The translations under genes and the position numbers were made by a program. Below, one piece after another: positions 16,939-25,590 of a stretch of DNA of 64,000 nucleotides. Every line of letters begins with the position of its first letter. Positions within the stretch are counted from its first letter, which is position 1. Source of the stretch: Secundilactobacillus kimchicus JCM 15530. Its GTDB lineage: Bacteria > Bacillota > Bacilli > Lactobacillales > Lactobacillaceae. The stretch is taken from positions 1-64,000 of the forward strand of contig NZ_AZCX01000006.1 of NCBI RefSeq assembly GCF_001433995.1. The letters run 5' to 3'. The notes beneath the pieces are model-generated. The model did no database searches. It had not been told where the DNA came from and was given only the letters and a program-made list of their open reading frames with translations.

Positions 16939-17202
16939 AATGATTGTATATTCCCCTCAAAACAGTAATTTTTTTAGTGAATCAATTTTTTAATTTAAAT
17001 AACTTAACGAGGAACAGTGTACCAAGCCTAGGTTACAAAGATGTTTCAGGGATTTATCTATTCAGTTAATGAAATCCCCCGTCGCTGTAACTTTCTCCTT
17101 AATATTTGACAAGTAAACGGTTTTTAAGCCCGGCATGGCAGGCTTCGGCTGATTATTGCAGCAATGTAACAAACCCCCTAATATGGGCGAAAAGATTGTC
17201 CA

Positions 17203-17235
17203 AAAAACCGCTATTTCTATGAAATAACGGTTTTT
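17203..17235. terminator. Terminator overlapping the acylase stop codon
   Basis: AAAACCG-C-TATTTC and GAAATA-A-CGGTTTT form a stem around the loop that holds the TAG stop of the leftward acylase gene; T-runs are present on both strands. Confidence 0.8.
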
Positions 17236-18107
17236 GACAGCTTGTTTGTGGCAGTTGGGATGTGAAAGTAGGTTAAATGAGTCAGATCTATGACGCATCG
17301 GTAATGGGTAAAATTGTGATTTCGAGGTTGGCGGCCCGGCTGTTTGGGAATCACCACCTGATTAAGGTAGTCAAAGGCTGCCGAAATGGCGCCTTCAGCG
17401 GTTATGGGCGTTGGATGCCCCCAACGGTTGATGGCCGTTCGGATAAATCGGTTGGTGGGGACCGGCCCGGTTGGCAATTCACGCCCCTGCTGAACCCATT
17501 CGGTGGCAGCCGGACCAAGATTAGCTAATTCGGGAACGTTAAGGAAGGCTAACAGCCGCTTTTCATGATTAGCTAGGACCGGCGTATTGGTTAAAACGCC
17601 GACCGAATTTGGGCTGGCGCGAAGGGTGAGAGTCGTTGGTTCAATCACGACACTAGCGCCAGTTTGATCAGCTATTAGCCAATGAAACGGATAGACCTTA
17701 TTTTCGGCGAACCAAACGCTGGCTACTAAAGCGACGTTCGGGAGCTCTGCGACGACTTCCGCCACGGTTTTGTGGCCACTCAACACCCACATGATGAAGT
17801 CTTGTGGCGTTAAGTTGATGCGGCCCGTTTGGGGTGTGTGATAGTAGTGAACGGCGTGGGGCAGATACAATTCGGCACAGGCCAGGCCGTCGGCGTTCAA
17901 TCCGTCTCCTAATAGGTCATGGCCGTTAAGGTGGCGGCTAGCGCCAACGATGCGGGTCTGGGTGACTTGTGCGTCGCCGTACACCGGCTGCCAGGTCGTT
18001 TGCGCAGCAAAGGACCGTGGGACCCACGGGTCGACATTAGGAAAATCCATCGTTCGAGCTAACAGAACGGTTTGATCGTTAGCGGTTAGGGTTAAACTTG
18101 TACACAT
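17217..18107 (-). CDS. Linear amide C-N hydrolase (penicillin V acylase / choloylglycine hydrolase family)
   Basis: An Ntn-hydrolase of 296 aa. Met1 is followed by Cys2 (MCTSLTLTA), which becomes the N-terminal nucleophile. ARTMDF carries the conserved Arg-Asp region, and GLNADGLACAELYLP the family core. The sequence resembles penicillin V acylase-type members more than true bile salt hydrolases. Members may also cleave N-acyl homoserine lactones. The ATG at 18107 follows TGGAGGCG, and its position is fixed by the need for Cys2. An open frame upstream to 18341 reads through palindromic repeats and is not coding. The 119-bp repeat array lies directly upstream in the sense direction. Confidence 0.88.
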   Translation of the reverse strand: MCTSLTLTANDQTVLLARTMDFPNVDPWVPRSFAAQTTWQPVYGDAQVTQTRIVGASRHLNGHDLLGDGLNADGLACAELYLPHAVHYYHTPQTGRINLTPQDFIMWVLSGHKTVAEVVAELPNVALVASVWFAENKVYPFHWLIADQTGASVVIEPTTLTLRASPNSVGVLTNTPVLANHEKRLLAFLNVPELANLGPAATEWVQQGRELPTGPVPTNRFIRTAINRWGHPTPITAEGAISAAFDYLNQVVIPKQPGRQPRNHNFTHYRCVIDLTHLTYFHIPTATNKLSKTVIS

Positions 18108-18154
18108 AATAGCGCCTCCATTATTAACGTCTACAATTGGCCAACTATTGGGGT

Positions 18155-18193
18155 GGACACAACGGGATTGAGCGGTTCTGGGAACCCGTGTCC
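18155..18193 (-). repeat. Degenerate, shortened unit at the edge of the hairpin array
   Basis: GGACAC (18155-18160) and GTGTCC (18188-18193) match the outer helix of unit B, with AACCC before GTGTCC as in B, but the inner helices are lost. It is followed by the same CACTCTAAACGTG linker that separates the full units. Confidence 0.6.
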
Positions 18194-18931
18194 GGCTACA
18201 CTCTAAACGTGCTCCACAGCGCAACTCCCTCCTGTATAAGCACGATAGCCAAAACCTCCAGGCCCAGGAGCTTCCGGCTATCGCCCTTATACTCCGGGAG
18301 TTAACCGCGCTGTTCCACACTCTAAACGTGTTCCAGGACACTGACCGCTACTGCGTAAGCCAAAAGCCCAAAGAATCCAAGCCCAGGATTCTCCGGTCTT
18401 CTGCCTTACGCTCTGCGGTCAACCCGTGTCCTTGCACACTCTAAACGTGTTCCACAGCGCAACTCCCTCCTGTATAAGCACGATAGCCAAAACCTCCAGG
18501 CCCAGGAGCTTCCGGCTATCGCCCTTATACTCCGGGAGTTAACCGCGCTGTTCCACACTCTAAACGTGCTCCAGGACACTGACCGCTACTGCGTAAGCCA
18601 AAAGCCCAAAGAATCCAAGCCCAGGATTCTCCGGTCTTCTGCCTTACGCTCTGCGGTCAACCCGTGTCCTTGCACACTCTAAACGTGTTCCACAGCGCAA
18701 CTCCCTCCTGTATAAGCACGATAGCCAAAACCTCCAGGCCCAGGAGCTTCCGGCTATCGCCCTTATACTCCGGGAGTTAACCGCGCTGTTCCACACTCTA
18801 AACGTGCTCCACAAGGCAAACCGCGGCCATGTAAGGGAAACAGGCAAAAACTCAAAGTCCAGAGTTTCTACCTGTCCCCCTTACATTCTGCGGTTTAACC
18901 GCCTTGTTCCACACTCTTTCCTTCACTATAC
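18194..18931 (-). repeat. Array of six structured palindromic units, exact 119-bp period
   Basis: Units are A1 18216-18313, B1 18335-18432, A2 18454-18551, B2 18573-18670, A3 18692-18789 and C 18811-18907. Starts are 119 bases apart, each a 97-98 base hairpin plus a 21-base linker containing CACTCTAAACGTG. Each unit has the plan: 7-bp helix 1, 7-bp helix 2, 4-base bulge, 7-bp helix 3, 44-45 base head, helix 3', 3 bases, helix 2', 4 bases, helix 1'. Helix sequences differ completely between A, B and C yet remain paired (ACAGCGC/GCGCTGT, AGGACAC/GTGTCCT, ACAAGGC/GCCTTGT). The three A copies are identical. The relative near 23989 sets the likely sense strand as minus, upstream of the acylase gene. 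Confidence 0.9.
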
Positions 18932-19025
18932 CGCCTCATCTAATCCAGCGAAAGACTTGTTTTTAGACCGGGGTTCCTTTAATCTTATAGGTAAGCAATT
19001 AAGACATGTAAAAAGGGGAATAGCG

Positions 19026-19679
19026 ATGAAATCGGCTTGGAATTTGGTTGGCATGGGGTTATGGCTCCTTCTGCTCGTCTACTTGGTGTGGATGGTGCAC
19101 GACATGCGGGTTCGACGGTTACGACTTTTAGTGACCGAAAAGAAGTCCTATTCAAGTCGGAACGTGATGATATCAGTGGTTGAGCTAGTTATTTTTCTAC
19201 TGGGACTTTGGGGCATGGGTTATGCAACATTTTTTCAGGACGTCAGCGCGTTAAAACAAAGTCGAGTGACAGTGGCTTACAAGTATGAGCCACTGGTACT
19301 TGAAACGGGTAAAAATACGCGGAATCAATCCTTTTACGTTCGGGTTAAGACGGGAACTGGCCGGACGCCAATTCAGTATTTTACGTACTATACGGCGGGT
19401 GAGAAGTATCAGGTAACCAGTAATGCGGCCACCGTTTCAGATGGCAAGAACCCAGTTAACGTTGATGCTTCGGCTTATAAATGGAATACCGCTAAGCTAA
19501 AGGCGATGGATCGGACGCATCAAAAAGCCTGGGTCGGGGTAATCGAAACAACGTATAAGAAGAATTTCTTAAACGGTATTGGGTTACACGCTGGCCGATT
19601 GGCGAACCGCTTTACGTTAATTCGGATTCCGGATCACTCCTTTATGACGCACGCACCACTGCACGCAGATAACCAGTAA
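19026..19679 (+). CDS. Lactobacillus-type membrane protein of unknown function (two membrane segments)
   Basis: It is 217 aa. Hydrophobic segments lie at about residues 5-25 and 48-70, with a basic loop between them (RVRRLRLL). The C-terminal 145 residues are probably extracytoplasmic and rich in Lys, Thr and Tyr. No catalytic motif is visible. It resembles conserved lactobacillus-only proteins, but I cannot name a function. The ATG at 19026 follows AAAAGGGGA. The frame extending back to 18804 would run through the hairpin array and is rejected. It is monocistronic, with a strong terminator downstream. Confidence 0.75.
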   Translation: MKSAWNLVGMGLWLLLLVYLVWMVHDMRVRRLRLLVTEKKSYSSRNVMISVVELVIFLLGLWGMGYATFFQDVSALKQSRVTVAYKYEPLVLETGKNTRNQSFYVRVKTGTGRTPIQYFTYYTAGEKYQVTSNAATVSDGKNPVNVDASAYKWNTAKLKAMDRTHQKAWVGVIETTYKKNFLNGIGLHAGRLANRFTLIRIPDHSFMTHAPLHADNQ

Positions 19680-19701
19680 ACGACGCCACATTTGGCGAAC
19701 T

Positions 19702-19743
19702 AAAAACGAGTCAGTTTGAATTTTTCAAACTGACTCGTTTTTT
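19702..19743. terminator. Bidirectional terminator
   Basis: AAAAACGAGTCAGTTTGAA pairs perfectly with TTCAAACTGACTCGTTTTT, serving the membrane protein gene and the convergent FAD protein gene. Confidence 0.92.
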
Positions 19744-19777
19744 GTCTTCGTTAACAGTCTAAGATGGTTTTAAGGAC

Positions 19778-21652
19778 TTATTGCAGTAAGTGATTATCAA
19801 AGTCATGTTGACCCGTGATCATTTGTTGCGCAATTCGATCGGCGGTAATGAGGTTACCGTCGTTGACACCAGGACGGGGGCTAGCCGTCGTCATCCAATG
19901 GAGTCCTTCCGTTGGGATTCCAAAGAGGTACAGCCCAGTCACGATGTTGCCGCTATGGTCGATCAACTGGTCGGTTTTCGGATCAAGGTTAATGGCGTGC
20001 GTAAAGTACTGGGTACCATCCGTTAACTGCCGCTGGTGGGGTGTTGCCACGCCGGAAGCCAGCAATGACTCAACCACGGGATCAGCGTTGTTAGTGGCGT
20101 TGATGCCAGGCGTTCGGGCCTCAATCAAGACCCGAGCGGTGTAAGTGTGGTCGTCATCCTTTGCTCGAGCGACAAACTGGCCATCCACGACTGATACCTG
20201 CATCTCCGGTTTCATAAATTCAACGATACCGGCCGCCATCAAGGCGAGTAACTGCTCAAGCCGAATGAGGGGCGGTCCCACGGAGATGAAGTCTTGCATT
20301 GGCGTGTACCAACGGAGTAAGAAGTTCAGATAATCATCTTGTTTGAACAGGTTGTGCTCAACAGCAAACCGGACTTGGTCTCGCAGATCTCGAAAGACTT
20401 CAAGCGCACTGGTTAACGGCCCCGTCTTCGTTCCGAGTTTTGCATCTTCAACCATGGCGGTGACCCGAGTTTGAATAGCGGTTTGCAGATTATCAAGGTT
20501 GAGATCTTCCAGCGGTGACACGAGCGTTTTCCAGTCTAATCGGTCAGCTGGATCGAAGCCCTGGGCTTCGATGACGGCATCTGGGTCGGCTGCCGTCGAG
20601 AACTGGCTAGCAAAGTCGGCGACGCTGAGGTCGGGATACTTAATCTCAATTAATCGAGAATAGTAAGTTAACTCAGCGTCACGTTTGAGCAACGCATAAA
20701 AATCGGCACCACTAAGCCCAGATTCTTCAGCCATTTTGGTCATTCGTTCAGGCGTTAAGAAGACGGGACTAATTTGTTCGCCGTATGCTTTTTGGTTATA
20801 ACCTTTAGGATAGTAGGGAAAGCCGCGCCGAGATCCCGCAATGATGTGTGGTTCTTGACCAGATGGTTCGTAAGTTAAGTGACCATCAGCTTGACGGTTA
20901 AAGACGCCGCCACGGCCTTCAGTTAACATTGAAACGTAATCATAAAAGCTGAGTCCCACGCCGCGCATTAAGACGGGTTGGTAAGCAGCTACTGCGCTTA
21001 AATCAGTGTCGCCAGGCAGGATTGGCGGTAGGTAAAATCCCCCGTTAGCGGCCGCAGTTGCGCTGAATTTTTGTTCTTCTTCCGTGGGCCGCATCACATA
21101 GTGACCGATAGTTAGAGCCACTTGGTCAGCTGTCCAACTCTGCTCGCTGGTAGTCACGGTGTAGCCTGGATTCTTGGGGGTCACGTTGTCGACCGTTGCT
21201 TGGATAAAGGATACGGTCATGTTGGCTGGTAGTTGGTGCATCATATCATCAAACACCCACTGCATGTAGACGCCATACAAGTTCCGCGGGGCGTAGTCGT
21301 TCGGTTGAAGAGCGGCCGTTTGCGCCAAGAAAAAGGCTTCTTGGGGATAGTGTTGCTGCCGGATATAAGCCGCTGTCTCGGCCCGGTCGCTCCACTCGGA
21401 TAGATTGGGTCCGGTCACGGTATTTTCACCGGCCATTTTGACGGAATCGTCCGCGTATAGGGTAATCTGTTGGGCGGGGGTGTTCATGATTAATTCGTTT
21501 GGTTGATCGGTTCGCCAGACGTGGCCGCCGATGGGATAAGCGTCAACAACGGTGACGGCGAGCGGTTCGTTTGTTTGTTGGGTTTGCCAGGCGATGAGCC
21601 GGCCGAGGGTCATAAGCCCCCGGGGACCAGCGCCAATAATTGTGATGTCCAT
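19778..21652 (-). CDS. FAD/NAD(P)-binding protein
   Basis: It is 624 aa. The N-terminal dinucleotide-binding motif IIGAGPRGLMTLGRL begins at residue 4. It is followed by GGHVWRTDQPNELIMNTPAQQ, typical of the NAD_binding_9 type FAD/NAD(P)-binding proteins, and a C-terminal GLYLFGIPTEGLHW with a NLITADRIA ending that closes the cofactor fold. The reaction is unknown. It lies 12 bases after a VanX-like dipeptidase gene in the same direction, so the two form an operon. Confidence 0.85.
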   Translation of the reverse strand: MDITIIGAGPRGLMTLGRLIAWQTQQTNEPLAVTVVDAYPIGGHVWRTDQPNELIMNTPAQQITLYADDSVKMAGENTVTGPNLSEWSDRAETAAYIRQQHYPQEAFFLAQTAALQPNDYAPRNLYGVYMQWVFDDMMHQLPANMTVSFIQATVDNVTPKNPGYTVTTSEQSWTADQVALTIGHYVMRPTEEEQKFSATAAANGGFYLPPILPGDTDLSAVAAYQPVLMRGVGLSFYDYVSMLTEGRGGVFNRQADGHLTYEPSGQEPHIIAGSRRGFPYYPKGYNQKAYGEQISPVFLTPERMTKMAEESGLSGADFYALLKRDAELTYYSRLIEIKYPDLSVADFASQFSTAADPDAVIEAQGFDPADRLDWKTLVSPLEDLNLDNLQTAIQTRVTAMVEDAKLGTKTGPLTSALEVFRDLRDQVRFAVEHNLFKQDDYLNFLLRWYTPMQDFISVGPPLIRLEQLLALMAAGIVEFMKPEMQVSVVDGQFVARAKDDDHTYTARVLIEARTPGINATNNADPVVESLLASGVATPHQRQLTDGTQYFTHAINLDPKTDQLIDHSGNIVTGLYLFGIPTEGLHWMTTASPRPGVNDGNLITADRIAQQMITGQHDFDNHLLQ

Positions 21653-21664
21653 GCTTTGCCTTCT

Positions 21665-22225
21665 TTACAATTGATATAGATTTGGATCAGTTTGCTTTGG
21701 ACCATAGGTGTCCATGTCAGTGTCCCGGTAGTCCCACCATTCGTTTTCGTAACCCATGAAGCCAGCCTGTGTCATTGCCTGATCCAAGCGTTGATAATTA
21801 GCTTCTTGAATTGCGGTTCGTGGCGCTGACCGTTTTGCCTTACCGGTGAAATCGTCAAAAGCCGATTGCATCTCCACCTCATGGCCATCTAAGTCGGTCA
21901 GGGTGAGATCGAAGGTTACACCCTTTTGGTGGGAGTAATTCGGGTTGGGCTCGGCCACCCACATCGGGTCTGAGACAACGCTGAATAGCTTGGCCTGAGC
22001 TGTTACGGGCCGGAAAGCATCCCAGATTTTGAGCCGGTAGCCTTGGTCGTAGAGTAATCGACTGGCGATTCCCAGTTTCTTTACAGTCCCAGTTCGTGCG
22101 ACTGCGGTGGTGAAATCATAGATCATCTGATGCGTGAAATTATCGGTTGTGGCGTACTTTAGGTCAACGATGATATTTGGGTCAACGGCTAATACGTTCA
22201 TGAAGTCTGGGTCTTTTTCTGGCAT
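21665..22225 (-). CDS. VanX/DdpX-like D-alanyl-D-alanine dipeptidase (M15D) with altered zinc ligand
   Basis: It is 186 aa, cytosolic. The family core is clear: WDAFRPVTAQ, SHQKGVTFDLTL (the SxHxxGxxxD zinc motif) and a C-terminal NEWWDYRD. VanX-type enzymes have EWWH there, and the His is the third zinc ligand. Asp in its place could still bind metal or could alter or abolish activity. The role may be D-Ala-D-Ala turnover or general dipeptide hydrolysis. The ATG is preceded by GGAGG. It is the first gene of a two-gene operon with the FAD/NAD(P) protein. Confidence 0.85.
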   Translation of the reverse strand: MPEKDPDFMNVLAVDPNIIVDLKYATTDNFTHQMIYDFTTAVARTGTVKKLGIASRLLYDQGYRLKIWDAFRPVTAQAKLFSVVSDPMWVAEPNPNYSHQKGVTFDLTLTDLDGHEVEMQSAFDDFTGKAKRSAPRTAIQEANYQRLDQAMTQAGFMGYENEWWDYRDTDMDTYGPKQTDPNLYQL

Positions 22226-22457
22226 TCCGGTTGCCTCCTATCAGGTTAACGCGTCATGGTTATTAGTTGAGTGGATCCTCAACAAGTATAACGAAAAGCG
22301 GGCTAAAAAGGAAAAGACAAGGCTTTTGAATTTAAAATCAATGGGGGATATAAGACGTAGATGAAAGATTGCATAAAAAAGTCTCAAAATCTTCACAATT
22401 TGTTAACTTGTGAGCGCTAAAATAAAGATAGTTCAGGAAGACAAGGAGATGAGAACT

Positions 22458-23978
22458 ATGGAAGCACCAAAGACAAAAGCAACTTCGAAACGGCGTTTTA
22501 AAATGCCTTCAGCGTTTACGATCTTATTTTTCATCATTGTGTTAGTGGCTATTTTAACTTGGGTTATCCCAGCTGGCCAATACGCGACGGATAAGGCGGG
22601 CAACATTATCGCTCACACTTATAAGTCTGTAACGGCTAACCCACAAGGAATCTGGGATGTTATGATGGCCCCGGTATACGGGATGGTTGGAAATGACGCA
22701 ACGGAAGGCGCCATTTCTATCTCGCTATTTATCCTGGTGATCGGTGGTTTCTTGGGCGTTGTTAACCGAACCCGAGCCTTGGACGATGGCATTGGTGCCG
22801 TTGTGAAACGGTTTAAGGGGAAGGAAAAAGCCTTGATTCCGGTATTGATGACCCTCTTCGCTTTGGGGGGCACCACTTACGGAATGGCCGAAGAAACGAT
22901 CGCGTTTTATCCATTGTTAATTCCTGTTATGATCGGTGTTGGATTTGATTCTCTGGTTGCGGTAGCCATTGTATTGGTTGGGTCCCAAGTTGGGTGTCTA
23001 GCATCAACAGTTAATCCGTTTGCGACTGGGGTGGCGTCTCAGACACTGAACCTCTCAATGGGGGTCGGCCTGTTCCCACGATTGATTCTGTGGGTTTTGA
23101 CGCTAGCGATTAGTATCTGGTACGTGTACCGGTATGCTTCAAAGATTGAAAAAGACCCAAGTCGTTCACTGGTGTATAGCCAACGAACTGAAGACCTGCA
23201 ACGTTTCTCAGTACCTGCAGGGGCGGCCGACGTTAAGATGACGGGCCGCCAAAAAGCGGTTATTTGGCTATTTGGCCTAACGTTCCTCATGATGATCATG
23301 GGTCTCGTGCCGTGGCAGTCGATTAGTAGTAAATGGACCTTCTTTGAAAGCACAACGAAGTGGCTGACAAGCATCCCTGTCCTCGGTAACCTGCTGGGTA
23401 GCGACATGGTACCAATGGGTGACTGGTACTTCGGCGAAATCACGATGTTATTCTTATTCATGTCGATTGTGATTATGTTTGTGTACCACATGAAGGAAAA
23501 TGACTATATTGACGCCTTCATTAAAGGAATGTCAGAATTCATGAGTGTTGCGATTATCGTGGCCGTGGCTCGTGGAATTCAAGTGATTATGAACGATGGG
23601 TTGATCACAGACACGGTGCTCCACTGGGGTGAAATGGGACTGAAGGGCCTCTCCGAAAGTGTCTTCATCGTCATTACCTACATTTTCTATATTCCAATGT
23701 CATTCTTGATTCCATCGACGTCCGGGCTTGCTTCAGCTACCATGGGAATTATTGGCCCAATGGGCAAGTTTGCCGGTGTTGACGGTTCAGTCGTTATTAC
23801 GGCTTACCAAGCAGCCTCTGGTTGGGTGAACCTGATTACCCCAACTTCTGGTGTCGTAATGGGGGCTTTAGCCATCGCCCACGTGAACATCAGCGTTTGG
23901 TGGAAGTGGATTGCAAAGCTTATGATCTACCTGTTCATCGTAACGGCGGTGTTCTTGGGAGTGTTGGCATTATTCTAA
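22458..23978 (+). CDS. YfcC-family membrane transporter
   Basis: At 506 aa it has about eleven to twelve membrane segments. The hallmarks VIPAGQY, GGFLGVVNRT, LGGTTYGMAEET and STVNPFATGVAS with SAASGWVNLITPTSG-like ends (QAASGWVNLITPTSGV) are those of the YfcC/ArcD-like carriers of dicarboxylates, amino acids or dipeptides. The ATG at 22458 follows AAGGAG; an earlier frame from 22410 is not needed. It is followed by a structured element and the PepV gene in the same direction, which suggests import of a peptide or amino acid later processed by PepV. The substrate is not determined. Confidence 0.85.
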   Translation: MEAPKTKATSKRRFKMPSAFTILFFIIVLVAILTWVIPAGQYATDKAGNIIAHTYKSVTANPQGIWDVMMAPVYGMVGNDATEGAISISLFILVIGGFLGVVNRTRALDDGIGAVVKRFKGKEKALIPVLMTLFALGGTTYGMAEETIAFYPLLIPVMIGVGFDSLVAVAIVLVGSQVGCLASTVNPFATGVASQTLNLSMGVGLFPRLILWVLTLAISIWYVYRYASKIEKDPSRSLVYSQRTEDLQRFSVPAGAADVKMTGRQKAVIWLFGLTFLMMIMGLVPWQSISSKWTFFESTTKWLTSIPVLGNLLGSDMVPMGDWYFGEITMLFLFMSIVIMFVYHMKENDYIDAFIKGMSEFMSVAIIVAVARGIQVIMNDGLITDTVLHWGEMGLKGLSESVFIVITYIFYIPMSFLIPSTSGLASATMGIIGPMGKFAGVDGSVVITAYQAASGWVNLITPTSGVVMGALAIAHVNISVWWKWIAKLMIYLFIVTAVFLGVLALF

Positions 23979-23988
23979 GAAGTGCGGA

Positions 23989-24085
23989 ACAAGACGGGTT
24001 GATTGCGGAGGCTAAGCGGGGAACTCAAAAATCCTGAGTTTGGATTTTATGAGTTTTTCGGTTAGCTAGTAGCAATCAGTCTTGA
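23989..24085 (+). repeat. Single full-length copy of the structured hairpin element
   Basis: The architecture equals that of the 18.2-18.9 kb array read on the other strand. Helix 1 is CAAGAC/GTCTTG, then four bases GGGT, helix 2 TGATTGC/GCAATCA, three bases GGA, helix 3 GGCTAA/TTAGCT, and four bases AGTA on the return. Flanks GTGCGGAA upstream and GGAGCACGTT downstream match the array linkers GTGTGGAA and GGAGCACGTT. Length is 97 bases. It lies between the transporter stop (23978) and PepV. Confidence 0.85.
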
Positions 24086-24111
24086 GGAGCACGTTAAAGA
24101 AGAAGTGCGGA

Positions 24112-24130
24112 GCAAGGCGGTTTGCCTTGG
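24112..24130 (+). repeat. Miniature copy 1 of the hairpin element
   Basis: GCGGAG precedes CAAGGC-GGTTT-GCCTTG, and GGGAACACGTT follows. Only helix 1 and its GGTT linker remain; the flanking linker bases are kept. Confidence 0.75.
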
Positions 24131-24156
24131 GGAACACGTTAAAAAGAAGTGCGGAA

Positions 24157-24173
24157 CAAGGCGGTTTGCCTTG
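24157..24173 (+). repeat. Miniature copy 2 of the hairpin element
   Basis: CAAGGC-GGTTT-GCCTTG is preceded by AAGTGCGGAA and followed by AGAACAC. It ends 26 bases before the pepV start, next to its ribosome site. Confidence 0.75.
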
Positions 24174-24199
24174 AGAACACACAAAAAGGAGCACAAACC

Positions 24200-25540
24200 A
24201 TGAAAGACTTTATTACAGAGCAACATCAACAAGACGCATTAACTGCGCTAGCGAAAATGGTGAGTCATCCCTCGTATTTGGCAGAGGCAGCGCCGGGTGC
24301 CCCATTTGGTCAAGGCGTGCGGGATGCGTTAGACGAAATGATGACGATTTGCGACAACTTGGGATTCAAAACTTACACGGATCCCGATGGCAACTATGGG
24401 TATGCCGAAGTCGGTTCTGGTGATGATATTTTCGGGATTATTGGTCACGTTGACGTGGTTCCGGCCGGCGACCCCAATGACTGGGCAACAGACCCGTACA
24501 AGGCAACCATTGAAGATGGTGTCATTCACGGGCGGGGCACTCAAGATGATAAAGGGCCCTCCATCGCTGCACTGTATGCCGTTAAAGCGTTGATGGATGC
24601 CGGCGTAACGTTTAAAGAACGCATCCGCTTTATCTTCGGGACGGATGAGGAAAATCTGTGGCGTGGCATTGCGGTCTATAATGAAAAGGAAGACCCCATC
24701 ACCCACGGAATTGCGCCAGATGCAGAGTTCCCAGTGACCTATGCTGAAAAAGGGCTGCAACAGGCCTACTTGGTAGGGCCCGGAACGGACAAATTATCAT
24801 TGGATTTGGAAAACCCGTTCAACGCGGTTCCCGCGAAAGCGCCGTATAGCGGTCCGTTAGTTGACGAAGTTGTCGATGCCTTGGATGCCCTTGGGTTTGA
24901 CTACGAAGGAGACTTTGATAACGGTGGCATTGTTGTGACCGGGAAAGCCGTTCATGCGATGCTGGCGCCAGAGGGAACCAACGCCGTTTTGCGGTTGGCG
25001 ATGGCCCTGGATCAATTAGTGCCTACCAAGCCGTTGGACTTTATCGGGAAGCTATTCAAGGAAGACGCTACGGGGACGAACGTACTGGGCGACGTGGAAG
25101 ACGATGCGTCCGGTCATCTGACGTTTAACATCTCAAGCTTGGTGATTAACGAAAAGGAAACGCGGATGCAGATTGATATGCGGATTCCGGTGACGGTCGA
25201 TCATGATGCGTTGATTCAAAAGTTAAGTGACCGGGTGGCCGACTACGACCTGAAGTACGAACACTTCGATTATTTGGCGCCGTCTTACGTGCCTATGGAC
25301 AGCGACCTCGTTCAGACGCTAATGAGTGTCTATCAGGATCTGACGGGTGATGACACAGCGCCGCAGGTTTCAGGCGGCGCGACCTTTGCTCGAACGATGC
25401 ACAACTGTGTGGCCTTTGGGGCCATGCTGCCAGATACACCAGATTACATGCATCAAGTAAACGAGCAGTGGCCGATTGATGCGATGGCCAAAGCGATGCA
25501 GATATACGCTGAGGCGATTTACCGTATTGCGGGCAAATAA
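24200..25540 (+). CDS. pepV: Dipeptidase PepV (M20 family, Sapep-type)
   Basis: It is a cytosolic zinc dipeptidase that also acts on carnosine-like dipeptides. It is 446 aa from the ATG at 24200 (ribosome site AAAAAGGAG). Zinc-site motifs are [12 protein letters not shown] (about residue 84 on), [25 protein letters not shown]-type [12 protein letters not shown], and SGGATFART with a terminal DYMHQVNE. It lies downstream of the YfcC-type transporter and the hairpin elements. An upstream frame to 24149 lies in the element and is not coding. Confidence 0.93.
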   Translation: MKDFITEQHQQDALTALAKMVSHPSYLAEAAPGAPFGQGVRDALDEMMTICDNLGFKTYTDPDGNYGYAEVGSGDDIFGIIGHVDVVPAGDPNDWATDPYKATIEDGVIHGRGTQDDKGPSIAALYAVKALMDAGVTFKERIRFIFGTDEENLWRGIAVYNEKEDPITHGIAPDAEFPVTYAEKGLQQAYLVGPGTDKLSLDLENPFNAVPAKAPYSGPLVDEVVDALDALGFDYEGDFDNGGIVVTGKAVHAMLAPEGTNAVLRLAMALDQLVPTKPLDFIGKLFKEDATGTNVLGDVEDDASGHLTFNISSLVINEKETRMQIDMRIPVTVDHDALIQKLSDRVADYDLKYEHFDYLAPSYVPMDSDLVQTLMSVYQDLTGDDTAPQVSGGATFARTMHNCVAFGAMLPDTPDYMHQVNEQWPIDAMAKAMQIYAEAIYRIAGK

Positions 25541-25552
25541 GTTACAGCAACC

Positions 25553-25585
25553 AAAAAAGGAAATCCAACTAGATTTCCTTTTTTT
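25553..25585. terminator. Bidirectional terminator between pepV and nnrE
   Basis: AAAAAAGGAAATC (25553-25565) pairs with GATTTCCTTTTTT (25572-25584). Confidence 0.9.
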
Positions 25586-25590
25586 GATGG

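Noticed and set aside
18108-18341. N-terminal extension of the acylase frame and a 67-aa leftward frame at 18644-18847
   Set aside because: Both are translations of the palindromic hairpin array; the acylase needs Cys at position 2, fixing its start at 18107.
18194-18931. CRISPR array
   Set aside because: The 119-bp period consists of long imperfect hairpins with a constant linker and repeated A and B units; there are no unique spacers and no cas genes.
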